From assembly GCA_038380435.1 (NCBI GenBank), contig JAWZYU010000124.1, positions 186,001 to 250,000 on the forward strand: DNA of 64,000 nucleotides, in the 5' to 3' direction. Position 1 is the first letter of the stretch, and every line of letters begins with the position of its first letter. The position numbers were made by a program, and so were the translations under genes. The stretch is from Ryuthela nishihirai. Taxonomy: Eukaryota > Arthropoda > Arachnida > Araneae > Heptathelidae. Below are positions 34,006 through 45,484 of this stretch, one piece after another. The notes under the pieces were generated by a model, which saw only the letters and a list, made by a program, of their open reading frames with translations, did no database searches and was not told where the DNA came from.

Positions 34006-35397
34006 TCACACTGCGGTGGTGAAGACGTCGAGCCGTTCCTTGAGCGACGCTGCCGCCCGACCCCTCCTCTGGATCAAGACAGCAGAGACGTGCAAGGCGA
34101 CGCCGAAGGCCGTGGCCACACACATCTTCGATCCCATGAAGAGCAGGACTGCGCGGTCGCCACCGGTGGACCGGAGCAGTCCTGCCACGGGAGGGTAGAT
34201 GAGGTTGGCCACTCCCTGGAAGAGCCGCACCAGGGTGAAGGTGCCGTTCATGTTGTCGACTCCGTGATTCGAGCTAAGCAGGAGGGGGATCAGGATGGTC
34301 CACACTCCGGTTCCCACTCCTGCGGCGACGGAGGCAACAACAAGCTGCCAGTACTCGCGGCAGAAAGGCAGTGAGATGACGGCTGCAGCCGAGACGGAGA
34401 CGGCCGCGATGTATTCGGCTGTCCTCGGCAGGGGAGAGCGGCTGGCGAGAAGACCATACGAGAGGCGCACGACCAGGTCGCCGGCAGCAGAGTAGGCGAG
34501 AAGCAGCATGGCACTGCTCTTCTCGATCCCCAGCGACTTGGCGTGCTGGGGAATGTAGTGCAGGAAGTGAGGGTTGCCCATACCCATCGCGAAGATGGAA
34601 GCGCTCGTGAGGAGGAACAGGCCGTCCGTGAGGAAACGGAGGGACAGCCTCTCGGCGACCACCTTCGCGCAGGATCTGGGTGCCAGCTCTCCAGCTTCCG
34701 CGGGGGTCACGACGACGGCATCGTTGTTGCCGCCGGCGGGCACCTCGCGGAAGCGGCTCTCGGGCCGAACGAAGAGCAGGCCGCAGACTGCGATGAGCGT
34801 GAAGCAGCCGGCCAGCACGAGGAACGTGTAGTGCAGGCCGACCGCCAGCAGCAGCTCGTTGATCGCAGTGGGCAGGGCCATGGCCCCGAAGCAGCCTCCC
34901 GACAGGGCGACGGCCATCGCTGCCGGCCTCCGTGTCGTGAAGTACTTTCCAGTGCACACTATGCCGGTGGTGATGGCAAAGGATGCACCGACCCCCATGA
35001 GGCCTCCAATGGTACCTATGAGGAAGGAACCGGAGGTGGCCAGGTAGCTGAGGGCAAGGCCAGCGCTGCACAGCAATCCGCCCAGACACACGAGCGGCCT
35101 GTATCCGAAGGTAGACATGAGGATCCCTGTCACCGGTGAGAAGACCAGCGATAGGGTTCCTAGCAGCCCCGGGATCCAGGCCGCCTGGGACGGAGATGTA
35201 TCAGGAAACTCCAGGAAGATCGCCACCTTCAGAGCGCTGAAGGACTTGACGAATCCTGAAAGGAGAAAGATTATGAGAAAGCAGCCACCAGCGACGGCCC
35301 ACCCGTATCCTCCATCGGGTGGAACCATCTTGGTGGCTGTGGTGGCGTTGGCACGCTCTTCCTCTACTCCCTTCGTCGCTGCAACTGGAACGGACAT
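34006..35397 (-). CDS. MCT-like transporter, gene copy 7 (Ile43/Ala244 allele)
   Basis: Intact 463-residue copy, protein identical to copy 1. Its spacer matches unit 6 at all six private markers, so copies 6 and 7 look like the product of one adjacent duplication. Putative exon edge at 35418. Confidence 0.93.
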   Translation of the reverse strand: MSVPVAATKGVEEERANATTATKMVPPDGGYGWAVAGGCFLIIFLLSGFVKSFSALKVAIFLEFPDTSPSQAAWIPGLLGTLSLVFSPVTGILMSTFGYRPLVCLGGLLCSAGLALSYLATSGSFLIGTIGGLMGVGASFAITTGIVCTGKYFTTRRPAAMAVALSGGCFGAMALPTAINELLLAVGLHYTFLVLAGCFTLIAVCGLLFVRPESRFREVPAGGNNDAVVVTPAEAGELAPRSCAKVVAERLSLRFLTDGLFLLTSASIFAMGMGNPHFLHYIPQHAKSLGIEKSSAMLLLAYSAAGDLVVRLSYGLLASRSPLPRTAEYIAAVSVSAAAVISLPFCREYWQLVVASVAAGVGTGVWTILIPLLLSSNHGVDNMNGTFTLVRLFQGVANLIYPPVAGLLRSTGGDRAVLLFMGSKMCVATAFGVALHVSAVLIQRRGRAAASLKERLDVFTTAV

Positions 35398-37769
35398 GGT
35401 GGAATCCGGCTCAGGTCACTGCAAAAGAAGGAGAAAAAAAATTAATAATTAGAATTGGTAGAGCTAATATAAATCAGTAGTGCGTCGACTAAAGACCACT
35501 ACAGACTATGCTGAAGAATACTGAACCAAAGAGTAAGCGAAAAGGTTACTATGAGGTAAAGTCGGGAGCTGGAAAACGCACGTCTGTAGCTGTCAGTGGT
35601 CGCAGAGCAAAGGGACGGGCGTTGCACTCAGTGGCACGAGTTGTAAAACCCGTTGGCGTCAGGGGGAAAACCCAGGGGATTAGTAAAACCCGTTGGCGTC
35701 AGGGAGAAAACCCACGGGTTTACCTACTACCGGTCGTACAAGGTTCGGGTTTCGCGCTGCCATCTATGTGCAAGCATGGGAACTAATTTTTCTTCACCTA
35801 TCCCCATTTTTTTCCCTTGCTCCACCGAGTGGTACATATGTATATGTATATATATTTTTTTATTTCATTTTTTCCAGCGTGACGTCACCTGCAAACGAGA
35901 CAGTGCTATATATGCGAGAAGAATATGGGGCAAGTAGAGTATACACAAGTTTATTAAAGTTTATAAGATAACGATAGGAAATTTTAAAGTAATTTTCCTA
36001 ATAAAATAAACAACCAGTACCAAATGTTTCTAAAATAATTCAATACCAGATGTTTACCGATCGTCAAACTACTCACGTGTTGACAATTCGATTTCGTTAC
36101 CATCGTTGAATGGTTAATAATAGACTTTTTTTTCTTGAAATTTCCGTCATATCTATCTATTCTACCAACGCATGGAACTCCAGAAGAGTTTATCAAATGT
36201 TGTTTTTGATCTAAATTGGGACTGATTTTGCTGTAGGAATCGTTTCCTCTGGCATAAACGTTAGAAAGGATCCAAATTAATATATTTTTGCCTTAACGAA
36301 TAATGGAGAAAAAAATGTCGTTTATTTAAATAAAATATCTCAGCTATTTTTGCCTAAATGAAACGGAAAATTTTCTTCTTATTAAATTCTTTCATTTGCT
36401 ACAGTAAATAAGCCATTCTAGAGTAAATAAGCTATTATATTAAGCTTATTTTGCTAGAGTAAATAAGCTTTCATTTGCTAGAGTAATTTCTAACCGCTTG
36501 GGTGAAGTTACCTTTACGTTTTGCCCTGCTATGCTTGTTTGGGAAAAGCTTTTCTGAATATCCTTTAATTACTCTATATGATTTCGCAAACGTATATCAG
36601 TTTATAAGGGGACATCGTATTTTGAAGTTTTCCGATTTATTGGTATATATAGTGTGAGGTAATTCTGTCGGAATAATTTTTCACTGCATAAGAAACTAAC
36701 GGCTACTCACCACACTTCCCTTAATTGTCCGGATGATTTTAGAGAGGTATAAAAGTGTAAAACTGAAAAATGAATCTAACACGGAAAAATCTAAATCTGA
36801 CAACAAAGGACAACCTATATATGACGTAGCAACGGTCTGCCCTACGCAACAGTACTCTCTGAAGGCTTTCATATCGTATATTATTTTCGCTGCGCAACAA
36901 TTGGAATTCGAAAAAAACAATTGTTGTTCCTCAATTGTTATCGGTTGGCTTCGAAAAACGATGCTATGGATTCGTGGTTGTTTTACTCGGCCTTTGATCG
37001 AACGGAGACTTCCATTCCCTTTCCTTCCTGTCGACGGAGAATTTCAGAGCAAGTGTGTTATGCGATCCCTTTTTTTTTTTTGTCACACTATCGTTTTATT
37101 TCTTTTAGTTCTTCTGTAGGAGAGGGTCTATGGGTTGTGCGATCCATTTAGAGGTTCGATCGTGCCCATACCTGTGCTTTCCACAGACGTGAGTTATATG
37201 CTGTTTCTCCTAGAGTAGAGTGATTCACTGGATTTTTTTTTTTTTTAAAGGTTTCCTAGGTTTTCCTTAGGAATTGGCATTATTCCTGGGATTTTATTTG
37301 CTCACTTGTTCCTACCGCTTGGGTCGTGTCGGTCTTTCTTACTTCTGAGCAGCACTTTTTTTGCACACAATGGGCTAAAGGTCCAGGTCCCATAGACCAC
37401 GAAGGCTCAGAGTAGGTTGGGGGGTACCCACTGGATCACCCAGTGGGGGGACAAGATGGTAGAGTCCCCTCAAGGCCATCCAGCGTGTTCTTTAACGTGC
37501 ACAGGATATGGCCCTCCCGCACACGGAGCCACGGCCTAATGTCCCATCCGACGGACGGAGGTCATTCCAATACCATCGGTGTCCTCTACTGACCGCGGGT
37601 AGGGCGGAGATTAATGTAAACGCAGGAAGAGACTTATGGGTGGAGGGTCACCAGCGTGTGAATTTACTTTTTAAGTGTTCTGACCTCCTCCTCCAACCCT
37701 TCGAACAAAATAACAGGGAGGTGTTTTGTGAATTGGGTTTCGATGCCGTGTGAAAATAATTTAATGTTT

Positions 37770-38594
37770 GGTGTATTCCCCCGCTCTAAGGGGAAGCGGT
37801 TATGTGGTTAGGGTGTAGGTGTCGCGTGAAATTTTTTCGGTGTACTCTCCCCCCTAACAGGAAGGGGTTATGTGGCTTGGTTTTAGGTAGCGTGTGAAAA
37901 TTTTTTTGTGTATTCCCCCCCCCTCTAAGAGGAAGGGGTTATGTTGGTTGGGTGTAGGTATCGTGTGAAATTTTTTCGATGAACTCTCCCCCCCTAACAG
38001 GAAGGGGTCATGTCGGTTGGTTGTAGGTAGCTTGTGAAAATTTTTTGGTGTAATCCCACAGTCCAATAGGAAGGGGTTATTTGGGTTGGGTGTAGGTATC
38101 CTGTGAAAATTTTTCGGTGTACTCTCCCCCCCCATAAGAGGAAGGGGTTATGTTGGTTGGTTGTAGGTAGCGTGTGAAATTTTTTTGGTGTATTCCCACC
38201 GTCCAAAAGGAAGGGGTTATGTGGATTAGGTGTAGGTATCGTGTGAAATTTTTTCGGTGTACTCTCCCCCCCATAAGAGGAAGGGGTTATGTTGGTTGGT
38301 TGTAGGTAGCGTGTGAAATTTTTTTGGTGTATTCCCACCGTCCAAAAGGAAGGGGTTATGTGGATTAGGTGTAGGTATCGTGTGAAATTTTTTCGGTGTA
38401 CTCTCCCCCCCCCCCCTTCCATAAGAGGAAGCGGCTATGTGGGTTGGTTGTAGGTAGCGTGTGAAAATTTTTTGGTGTATTCCCACCGTCCAATAGGAAG
38501 GGGTTGTGTGAAATTTTTTCGGTGTATCCCCCCCTCCTCTAAGAGGAAGGGGTTATGTGGGTTGGGTGTCGAGGACCTGTGAATTATTTTTTTT
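37770..38594. repeat. Minisatellite (unit 8)
   Basis: First monomer has AAGCGG where others have AAGTGG; second long C run 12. Confidence 0.9.
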
Positions 38595-39049
38595 TCTTTT
38601 GTACCTTATTATGAAGTGTCGGGTGACTCTCAACTTCCCTTCACACTTTATCCAGGCTTAGGACTGGCAGCGCATTGCGCTGGCGTGTTTAAAAGTTGTC
38701 TGTCTCTCTGGTGGACTTGGTATCATAGCACAATGTGCAGAGTTTTACAACGACATAGAAAAAAGAATACAATGCACAGCAAAAGTGACATACAAACAAT
38801 ACAAACATACAGGAAACAGCGAGAGTGTCTTCTCTTTGCTTTTAAGAAATTTTTTATATTTTTTTTTTTTTTATTTTTGAACATTTAAATTTTTTTTTTT
38901 TTATTTTTGAACATTTAAATATTTTTTTTTTTTGGTTTTTTGATTTTCACTTAATTCTTCTTTCAGTTTTTCCTGTTTAGGATGCCAAACCCTTCCCGGA
39001 CATGGCAGTCAGTCCCGGAAGGGGAGGCCGCTTCCCGATAGCTGCGACA

Positions 39050-40441
39050 TCACACTGCGGTGGTGAAGACGTCGAGCCGTTCCTTGAGCGACGCTGCCGC
39101 CCGACCCCTCCTCTGGATCAAGACAGCAGAGACGTGCAAGGCGACGCCGAAGGCCGTGGCCACACACATCTTCGATCCCATGAAGAGCAGGACTGCGCGG
39201 TCGCCACCGGTGGACCGGAGCAGTCCTGCCACGGGAGGGTAGATGAGGTTGGCCACTCCCTGGAAGAGCCGCACCAGGGTGAAGGTGCCGTTCATGTTGT
39301 CGACTCCGTGATTCGAGCTAAGCAGGAGGGGGATCAGGATGGTCCACACTCCGGTTCCCACTCCTGCGGCGACGGAGGCAACAACAAGCTGCCAGTACTC
39401 GCGGCAGAAAGGCAGTGAGATGACGGCTGCAGCCGAGACGGAGACGGCCGCGATGTATTCGGCTGTCCTCGGCAGGGGAGAGCGGCTGGCGAGAAGACCA
39501 TACGAGAGGCGCACGACCAGGTCGCCGGCAGCAGAGTAGGCGAGAAGCAGCATGGCACTGCTCTTCTCGATCCCCAGCGACTTGGCGTGCTGGGGAATGT
39601 AGTGCAGGAAGTGAGGGTTGCCCATACCCATCGCGAAGATGGAAGCGCTCGTGAGGAGGAACAGGCCGTCCGTGAGGAAACGGAGGGACAGCCTCTCGGC
39701 GACCACCTTCGCGCAGGATCTGGGTGCCAGCTCTCCAGCTTCCGCGGGGGTCACGACGACGGCATCGTTGTTGCCGCCGGCGGGCACCTCGCGGAAGCGG
39801 CTCTCGGGCCGAACGAAGAGCAGGCCGCAGACTGCGATGAGCGTGAAGCAGCCGGCCAGCACGAGGAACGTGTAGTGCAGGCCGACCGCCAGCAGCAGCT
39901 CGTTGATCGCAGTGGGCAGGGCCATGGCCCCGAAGCAGCCTCCCGACAGGGCGACGGCCATCGCTGCCGGCCTCCGTGTCGTGAAGTACTTTCCAGTGCA
40001 CACTATGCCGGTGGTGATGGCAAAGGATGCACCGACCCCCATGAGGCCTCCAATGGTACCTATGAGGAAGGAACCGGAGGTGGCCAGGTAGCTGAGGGCA
40101 AGGCCAGCGCTGCACAGCAATCCGCCCAGACACACGAGCGGCCTGTATCCGAAGGTAGACATGAGGATCCCTGTCACCGGTGAGAAGACCAGCGATAGGG
40201 TTCCTAGCAGCCCCGGGATCCAGGCCGCCTGGGACGGAGATGTATCAGGAAACTCCAGGAAGATCGCCACCTTCAGAGCGCTGAAGGACTTGACGAATCC
40301 TGAAAGGAGAAAGATTATGAGAAAGCAGCCACCAGCGACGGCCCACCCGTATCCTCCATCGGGTGGAACCATCTTGGTGGCTGTGGTGGCGTTGGCACGC
40401 TCTTCCTCTACTCCCTTCGTCGCTGCAACTGGAACGGACAT
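39050..40441 (-). CDS. MCT-like transporter, gene copy 8 (Ile43/Ala244 allele)
   Basis: Intact 463-residue copy, protein identical to copy 1. It is the last gene of the first eight-unit higher-order repeat. If the period continues leftward, the partial gene at 1-94 is its counterpart. Putative exon edge at 40462. Confidence 0.93.
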   Translation of the reverse strand: MSVPVAATKGVEEERANATTATKMVPPDGGYGWAVAGGCFLIIFLLSGFVKSFSALKVAIFLEFPDTSPSQAAWIPGLLGTLSLVFSPVTGILMSTFGYRPLVCLGGLLCSAGLALSYLATSGSFLIGTIGGLMGVGASFAITTGIVCTGKYFTTRRPAAMAVALSGGCFGAMALPTAINELLLAVGLHYTFLVLAGCFTLIAVCGLLFVRPESRFREVPAGGNNDAVVVTPAEAGELAPRSCAKVVAERLSLRFLTDGLFLLTSASIFAMGMGNPHFLHYIPQHAKSLGIEKSSAMLLLAYSAAGDLVVRLSYGLLASRSPLPRTAEYIAAVSVSAAAVISLPFCREYWQLVVASVAAGVGTGVWTILIPLLLSSNHGVDNMNGTFTLVRLFQGVANLIYPPVAGLLRSTGGDRAVLLFMGSKMCVATAFGVALHVSAVLIQRRGRAAASLKERLDVFTTAV

Positions 40442-42812
40442 GGTGGAATCCGGCTCAGGTCACTGCAAAAGAAGGAGAAAAAAAATTAATAATTAGAATT
40501 GGTAGAGCTAATATAAATCAGTAGTGCGTCGACTAAAGACCACTACAGACTATGCTGAAGAATACTGAACCAAAGAGTAAGCGAAAAGGTTACTATGAGG
40601 TAAAGTCGGGAGCTGGAAAACGCACGTCTGTAGCTGTCAGTGGTCGCAGAGCAAAGGGACGGGCGTTGCACTCAGTGGCACGAGTTGTAAAACCCGTTGG
40701 CGTCAGGGGGAAAACCCAGGGGATTAGTAAAACCCGTTGGCGTCAGGGAGAAAACCCACGGGTTTACCTACTACCGGTCGTACAAGGTTCGGGTTTCGCG
40801 CTGCCATCTATGTGCAAGCATGGGAACTAATTTTTCTTCACCTATCCCCATTTTTTTCTCTTGCTCCACCGAGTGGTACATATGTATATGTATATATATT
40901 TTTTTATTTCATTTTTTCCAGCGTGACGTCACCTGCAAACGAGACAGTGCTATATATGCGAGAAGAATATGGGGCAAGTAGAGTATACACAAGTTTATTA
41001 AAGTTTATAAGATAACGATAGGAAATTTTAAAGTAATTTTCCTAATAAAATAAACAACCAGTACCAAATGTTTCTAAAATAATTCAATACCAGATGTTTA
41101 CCGATCGTCAAACTACTCACGTGTTGACAATTCGATTTCGTTACCATCGTTGAATGGTTAATAATAGACTTTTTTTTCTTGAAATTTCCGTCATATCTAT
41201 CTATTCTACCAACGCATGGAACTCCAGAAGAGTTTATCAAATGTTGTTTTTGATCTAAATTGGGACTGATTTTGCTGTAGGAATCGTTTCCTCTGGCATA
41301 AACGTTAGAAAGGATCCAAATTAATATATTTTTGCCTTAACGAATAATGGAGAAAAAAATGTCGTTTATTTAAATAAAATATCTCAGCTATTTTTGCCTA
41401 AATGAAACGGAAAATTTTCTTCTTATTAAATTCTTTCATTTGCTACAGTAAATAAGCCATTCTAGAGTAAATAAGCTATTATATTAAGCTTATTTTGCTA
41501 GAGTAAATAAGCTTTCATTTGCTAGAGTAATTTCTAACCGCTTGGGTGAAGTTACCTTTACGTTTTGCCCTGCTATGCTTGTTTGGGAAAAGCTTTTCTG
41601 AATATCCTTTAATTACTCTATATGATTTCGCAAACGTATATCAGTTTATAAGGGGACATCGTATTTTGAAGTTTTCCGATTTATTGGTATATATAGTGTG
41701 AGGTAATTCTGTCGGAATAATTTTTCACTGCATAAGAAACTAACGGCTACTCACCACACTTCCCTTAATTGTCCGGATGATTTTAGAGAGGTATAAAAGT
41801 GTAAAACTGAAAAATGAATCTAACACGGAAAAATCTAAATCTGACAACAAAGGACAACCTATATATGACGTAGCAACGGTCTGCCCTACGCAACAGTACT
41901 CTCTGAAGGCTTTCATATCGTATATTATTTTCGCTGCGCAACAATTGGAATTCGAAAAAAACAATTGTTGTTCCTCAATTGTTATCGGTTGGCTTCGAAA
42001 AACGATGCTATGGATTCGTGGTTGTTTTACTCGGCCTTTGATCGAACGGAGACTTCCATTCCCTTTCCTTCCTGTCGACGGAGAATTTCAGAGCAAGTGT
42101 GTTATGCGATCCCTTTTTTTTTTTTGTCACACTATCGTTTTATTTCTTTTAGTTCTTCTGTAGGAGAGGGTCTATGGGTTGTGCGATCCATTTAGAGGTT
42201 CGATCGTGCCCATACCTGTGCTTTCCACAGACGTGAGTTATATGCTGTTTCTCCTAGAGTAGAGTGATTCACTGGATTTTGTTTTTTTTAAAGGTTTCCT
42301 AGGTTTTCCTTAGGAATTGGCATTATTCCTGGGATTTTATTTGCTCACTTGTTCCTACCGCTTGGGTCGTGTCGGTCTTTCTTACTTCTGAGCAGCACTT
42401 TTTTTGCACACAATGGGCTAAAGGTCCAGGTCCCATAGACCACGAAGGCTCAGAGTAGGTTGGGGGGTACCCACTGGATCACCCAGTGGGGGGACAAGAT
42501 GGTAGAGTCCCCTCAAGGCCATCCAGCGTGTTCTTTAACGTGCACAGGATATGGCCCTCCCGCACACGGAGCCACGGCCTAATGTCCCATCCGACGGACG
42601 GAGGTCATTCCAATACCATCGGTGTCCTCTACTGACCGCGGGTAGGGCGGAGATTAATGTAAACGCAGGAAGAGACTTATGGGTGGAGGGTCACCAGCGT
42701 GTGAATTTACTTTTTAAGTGTTCTGACCTCCTCCTCCAACCCTTCGAACAAAATAACAGGGAGGTGTTTTGTGAATTGGGTTTCGATGCCGTGTGAAAAT
42801 AATTTAATGTTT

Positions 42813-43637
42813 GGTGTATTCCCCCGCTCTAAGGAGAAGTGGTTATGTGGTTAGGGTGTAGGTGTCGCGTGAAATTTTTTCGGTGTACTCTCCCCCCTAA
42901 CAGGAAGGGGTTATGTGGCTTGGTTTTAGGTAGCGTGTGAAAATTTTTTTGTGTATTCCCCCCCCCTCTAAGAGGAAGGGGTTATGTTGGTTGGGTGTAG
43001 GTATCGTGTGAAATTTTTTCGATGAACTCTCCCCCCCTAACAGGAAGGGGTCATGTCGGTTGGTTGTAGGTAGCTTGTGAAAATTTTTTGGTGTAATCCC
43101 ACAGTCCAATAGGAAGGGGTTATTTGGGTTGGGTGTAGGTATCCTGTGAAAATTTTTCGGTGTACTCTCCCCCCCCATAAGAGGAAGGGGTTATGTTGGT
43201 TGGTTGTAGGTAGCGTGTGAAATTTTTTTGGTGTATTCCCACCGTCCAAAAGGAAGGGGTTATGTGGATTAGGTGTAGGTATCGTGTGAAATTTTTTCGG
43301 TGTACTCTCCCCCCCATAAGAGGAAGGGGTTATGTTGGTTGGTTGTAGGTAGCGTGTGAAATTTTTTTGGTGTATTCCCACCGTCCAAAAGGAAGGGGTT
43401 ATGTGGATTAGGTGTAGGTATCGTGTGAAATTTTTTCGGTGTACTCTCCCCCCCCCCCCTTCCATAAGAGGAAGCGGCTATGTGGGTTGGTTGTAGGTAG
43501 CGTGTGAAAATTTTTTGGTGTATTCCCACCGTCCAATAGGAAGGGGTTGTGTGAAATTTTTTCGGTGTATCCCCCCCTCCTCTAAGAGGAAGGGGTTATG
43601 TGGGTTGGGTGTCGAGGACCTGTGAATTATTTTTTTT
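42813..43637. repeat. Minisatellite (unit 9)
   Basis: Matches unit 1. Confidence 0.9.
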
Positions 43638-44092
43638 TCTTTTGTACCTTATTATGAAGTGTCGGGTGACTCTCAACTTCCCTTCACACTTTATCCAGGC
43701 TTAGGACTGGCAGTGCATTGCGCTGGCGTGTTTAAAAGTTGTCTGTCTCTCTGGTGGACTTGGTATCATAGCACAATGTGCAGAGTTTTACAACGACATA
43801 GAAAAAAGAATACAATGCACAGCAAAAGTGACATACAAACAATACAAACATACAGGAAACAGCGAGAGTGTCTTCTCTTTGCTTTTAAGAAATTTTTTAT
43901 ATTTTTTTTTTTTTTATTTTTGAACATTTAAATTTTTTTTTTTTTATTTTTGAACATTTAAATATTTTTTTTTTTTGGTTTTTTGATTTTCACTTAATTC
44001 TTCTTTCAGTTTTTCCTGTTTAGGATGCCAAACCCTTCCCGGACATGGCAGTCAGTCCCGGAAGGGGAGGCCGCTTCCCGATAGCTGCGACA

Positions 44093-45484
44093 TCACACTG
44101 CGGTGGTGAAGACGTCGAGCCGTTCCTTGAGCGACGCTGCCGCCCGACCCCTCCTCTGGATCAAGACAGCAGAGACGTGCAAGGCGACGCCGAAGGCCGT
44201 GGCCACACACATCTTCGATCCCATGAAGAGCAGGACTGCGCGGTCGCCACCGGTGGACCGGAGCAGTCCTGCCACGGGAGGGTAGATGAGGTTGGCCACT
44301 CCCTGGAAGAGCCGCACCAGGGTGAAGGTGCCGTTCATGTTGTCGACTCCGTGATTCGAGCTAAGCAGGAGGGGGATCAGGATGGTCCACACTCCGGTTC
44401 CCACTCCTGCGGCGACGGAGGCAACAACAAGCTGCCAGTACTCGCGGCAGAAAGGCAGTGAGATGACGGCTGCAGCCGAGACGGAGACGGCCGCGATGTA
44501 TTCGGCTGTCCTCGGCAGGGGAGAGCGGCTGGCGAGAAGACCATACGAGAGGCGCACGACCAGGTCGCCGGCAGCAGAGTAGGCGAGAAGCAGCATGGCA
44601 CTGCTCTTCTCGATCCCCAGCGACTTGGCGTGCTGGGGAATGTAGTGCAGGAAGTGAGGGTTGCCCATACCCATCGCGAAGATGGAAGCGCTCGTGAGGA
44701 GGAACAGGCCGTCCGTGAGGAAACGGAGGGACAGCCTCTCGGCGACCACCTTCGCGCAGGATCTGGGTGCCAGCTCTCCAGCTTCCGCGGGGGTCACGAC
44801 GACGGCATCGTTGTTGCCGCCGGCGGGCACCTCGCGGAAGCGGCTCTCGGGCCGAACGAAGAGCAGGCCGCAGACTGCGATGAGCGTGAAGCAGCCGGCC
44901 AGCACGAGGAACGTGTAGTGCAGGCCGACCGCCAGCAGCAGCTCGTTGATCGCAGTGGGCAGGGCCATGGCCCCGAAGCAGCCTCCCGACAGGGCGACGG
45001 CCATCGCTGCCGGCCTCCGTGTCGTGAAGTACTTTCCAGTGCACACTATGCCGGTGGTGATGGCAAAGGATGCACCGACCCCCATGAGGCCTCCAATGGT
45101 ACCTATGAGGAAGGAACCGGAGGTGGCCAGGTAGCTGAGGGCAAGGCCAGCGCTGCACAGCAATCCGCCCAGACACACGAGCGGCCTGTATCCGAAGGTA
45201 GACATGAGGATCCCTGTCACCGGTGAGAAGACCAGCGATAGGGTTCCTAGCAGCCCCGGGATCCAGGCCGCCTGGGACGGAGATGTATCAGGAAACTCCA
45301 GGAAGATCGCCACCTTCAGAGCGCTGAAGGACTTGACGAATCCTGAAAGGAGAAAGATTATGAGAAAGCAGCCACCAGCGACGGCCCACCCGTATCCTCC
45401 ATCGGGTGGAACCATCTTGGTGGCTGTGGTGGCGTTGGCACGCTCTTCCTCTACTCCCTTCGTCGCTGCAACTGGAACGGACAT
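44093..45484 (-). CDS. MCT-like transporter, gene copy 9 (Ile43/Ala244 allele; counterpart of copy 1)
   Basis: Intact 463-residue copy, protein identical to copy 1, lying exactly 40,347 bp from it. Its unit is the only other one with T at the 512-equivalent position (40859). Putative exon edge at 45505. Confidence 0.93.
   Translation of the reverse strand: MSVPVAATKGVEEERANATTATKMVPPDGGYGWAVAGGCFLIIFLLSGFVKSFSALKVAIFLEFPDTSPSQAAWIPGLLGTLSLVFSPVTGILMSTFGYRPLVCLGGLLCSAGLALSYLATSGSFLIGTIGGLMGVGASFAITTGIVCTGKYFTTRRPAAMAVALSGGCFGAMALPTAINELLLAVGLHYTFLVLAGCFTLIAVCGLLFVRPESRFREVPAGGNNDAVVVTPAEAGELAPRSCAKVVAERLSLRFLTDGLFLLTSASIFAMGMGNPHFLHYIPQHAKSLGIEKSSAMLLLAYSAAGDLVVRLSYGLLASRSPLPRTAEYIAAVSVSAAAVISLPFCREYWQLVVASVAAGVGTGVWTILIPLLLSSNHGVDNMNGTFTLVRLFQGVANLIYPPVAGLLRSTGGDRAVLLFMGSKMCVATAFGVALHVSAVLIQRRGRAAASLKERLDVFTTAV

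Larger units (their letters stand above)
30356..35397. repeat. Tandem unit 7 (5,042 bp; private 6/7 subfamily)
   Basis: All six private markers of unit 6 are present. It differs from unit 6 only in the left flank, which is the standard form (G and C at the 269 and 773 equivalents). Confidence 0.97.
95..40441. repeat. Higher-order repeat, first copy: eight units (units 1-8)
   Basis: Units 1-8 carry a distinct series of alleles that restarts at unit 9 (40442). Diagnostic markers, in unit 1 coordinates: T at 512 only in units 1 and 9; A at 2504 only in units 5 and 13; the T-run variant at 1934 in units 4, 5, 8, 12 and 13; the linked Thr43/Thr244 block in genes 2, 3, 5, 10 and 11. The repeat distance is 40,347 bp, becoming 40,348 after one extra C in unit 10. 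Whether it is a real segmental duplication or an assembly duplication cannot be told from sequence alone. Confidence 0.85.
35398..40441. repeat. Tandem unit 8 (5,044 bp)
   Basis: Standard left flank, 14-T run, G at the 2488-equivalent and a C at the 2493-equivalent seen in no other unit (near 37797). Second poly-C run is 12 C. Gene is Ile43/Ala244. Confidence 0.97.
40442..45484. repeat. Tandem unit 9 (5,043 bp; repeats unit 1)
   Basis: Matches unit 1 at every marker checked, including T at the 512-equivalent (40859) and T at the 3367-equivalent. Confidence 0.97.
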
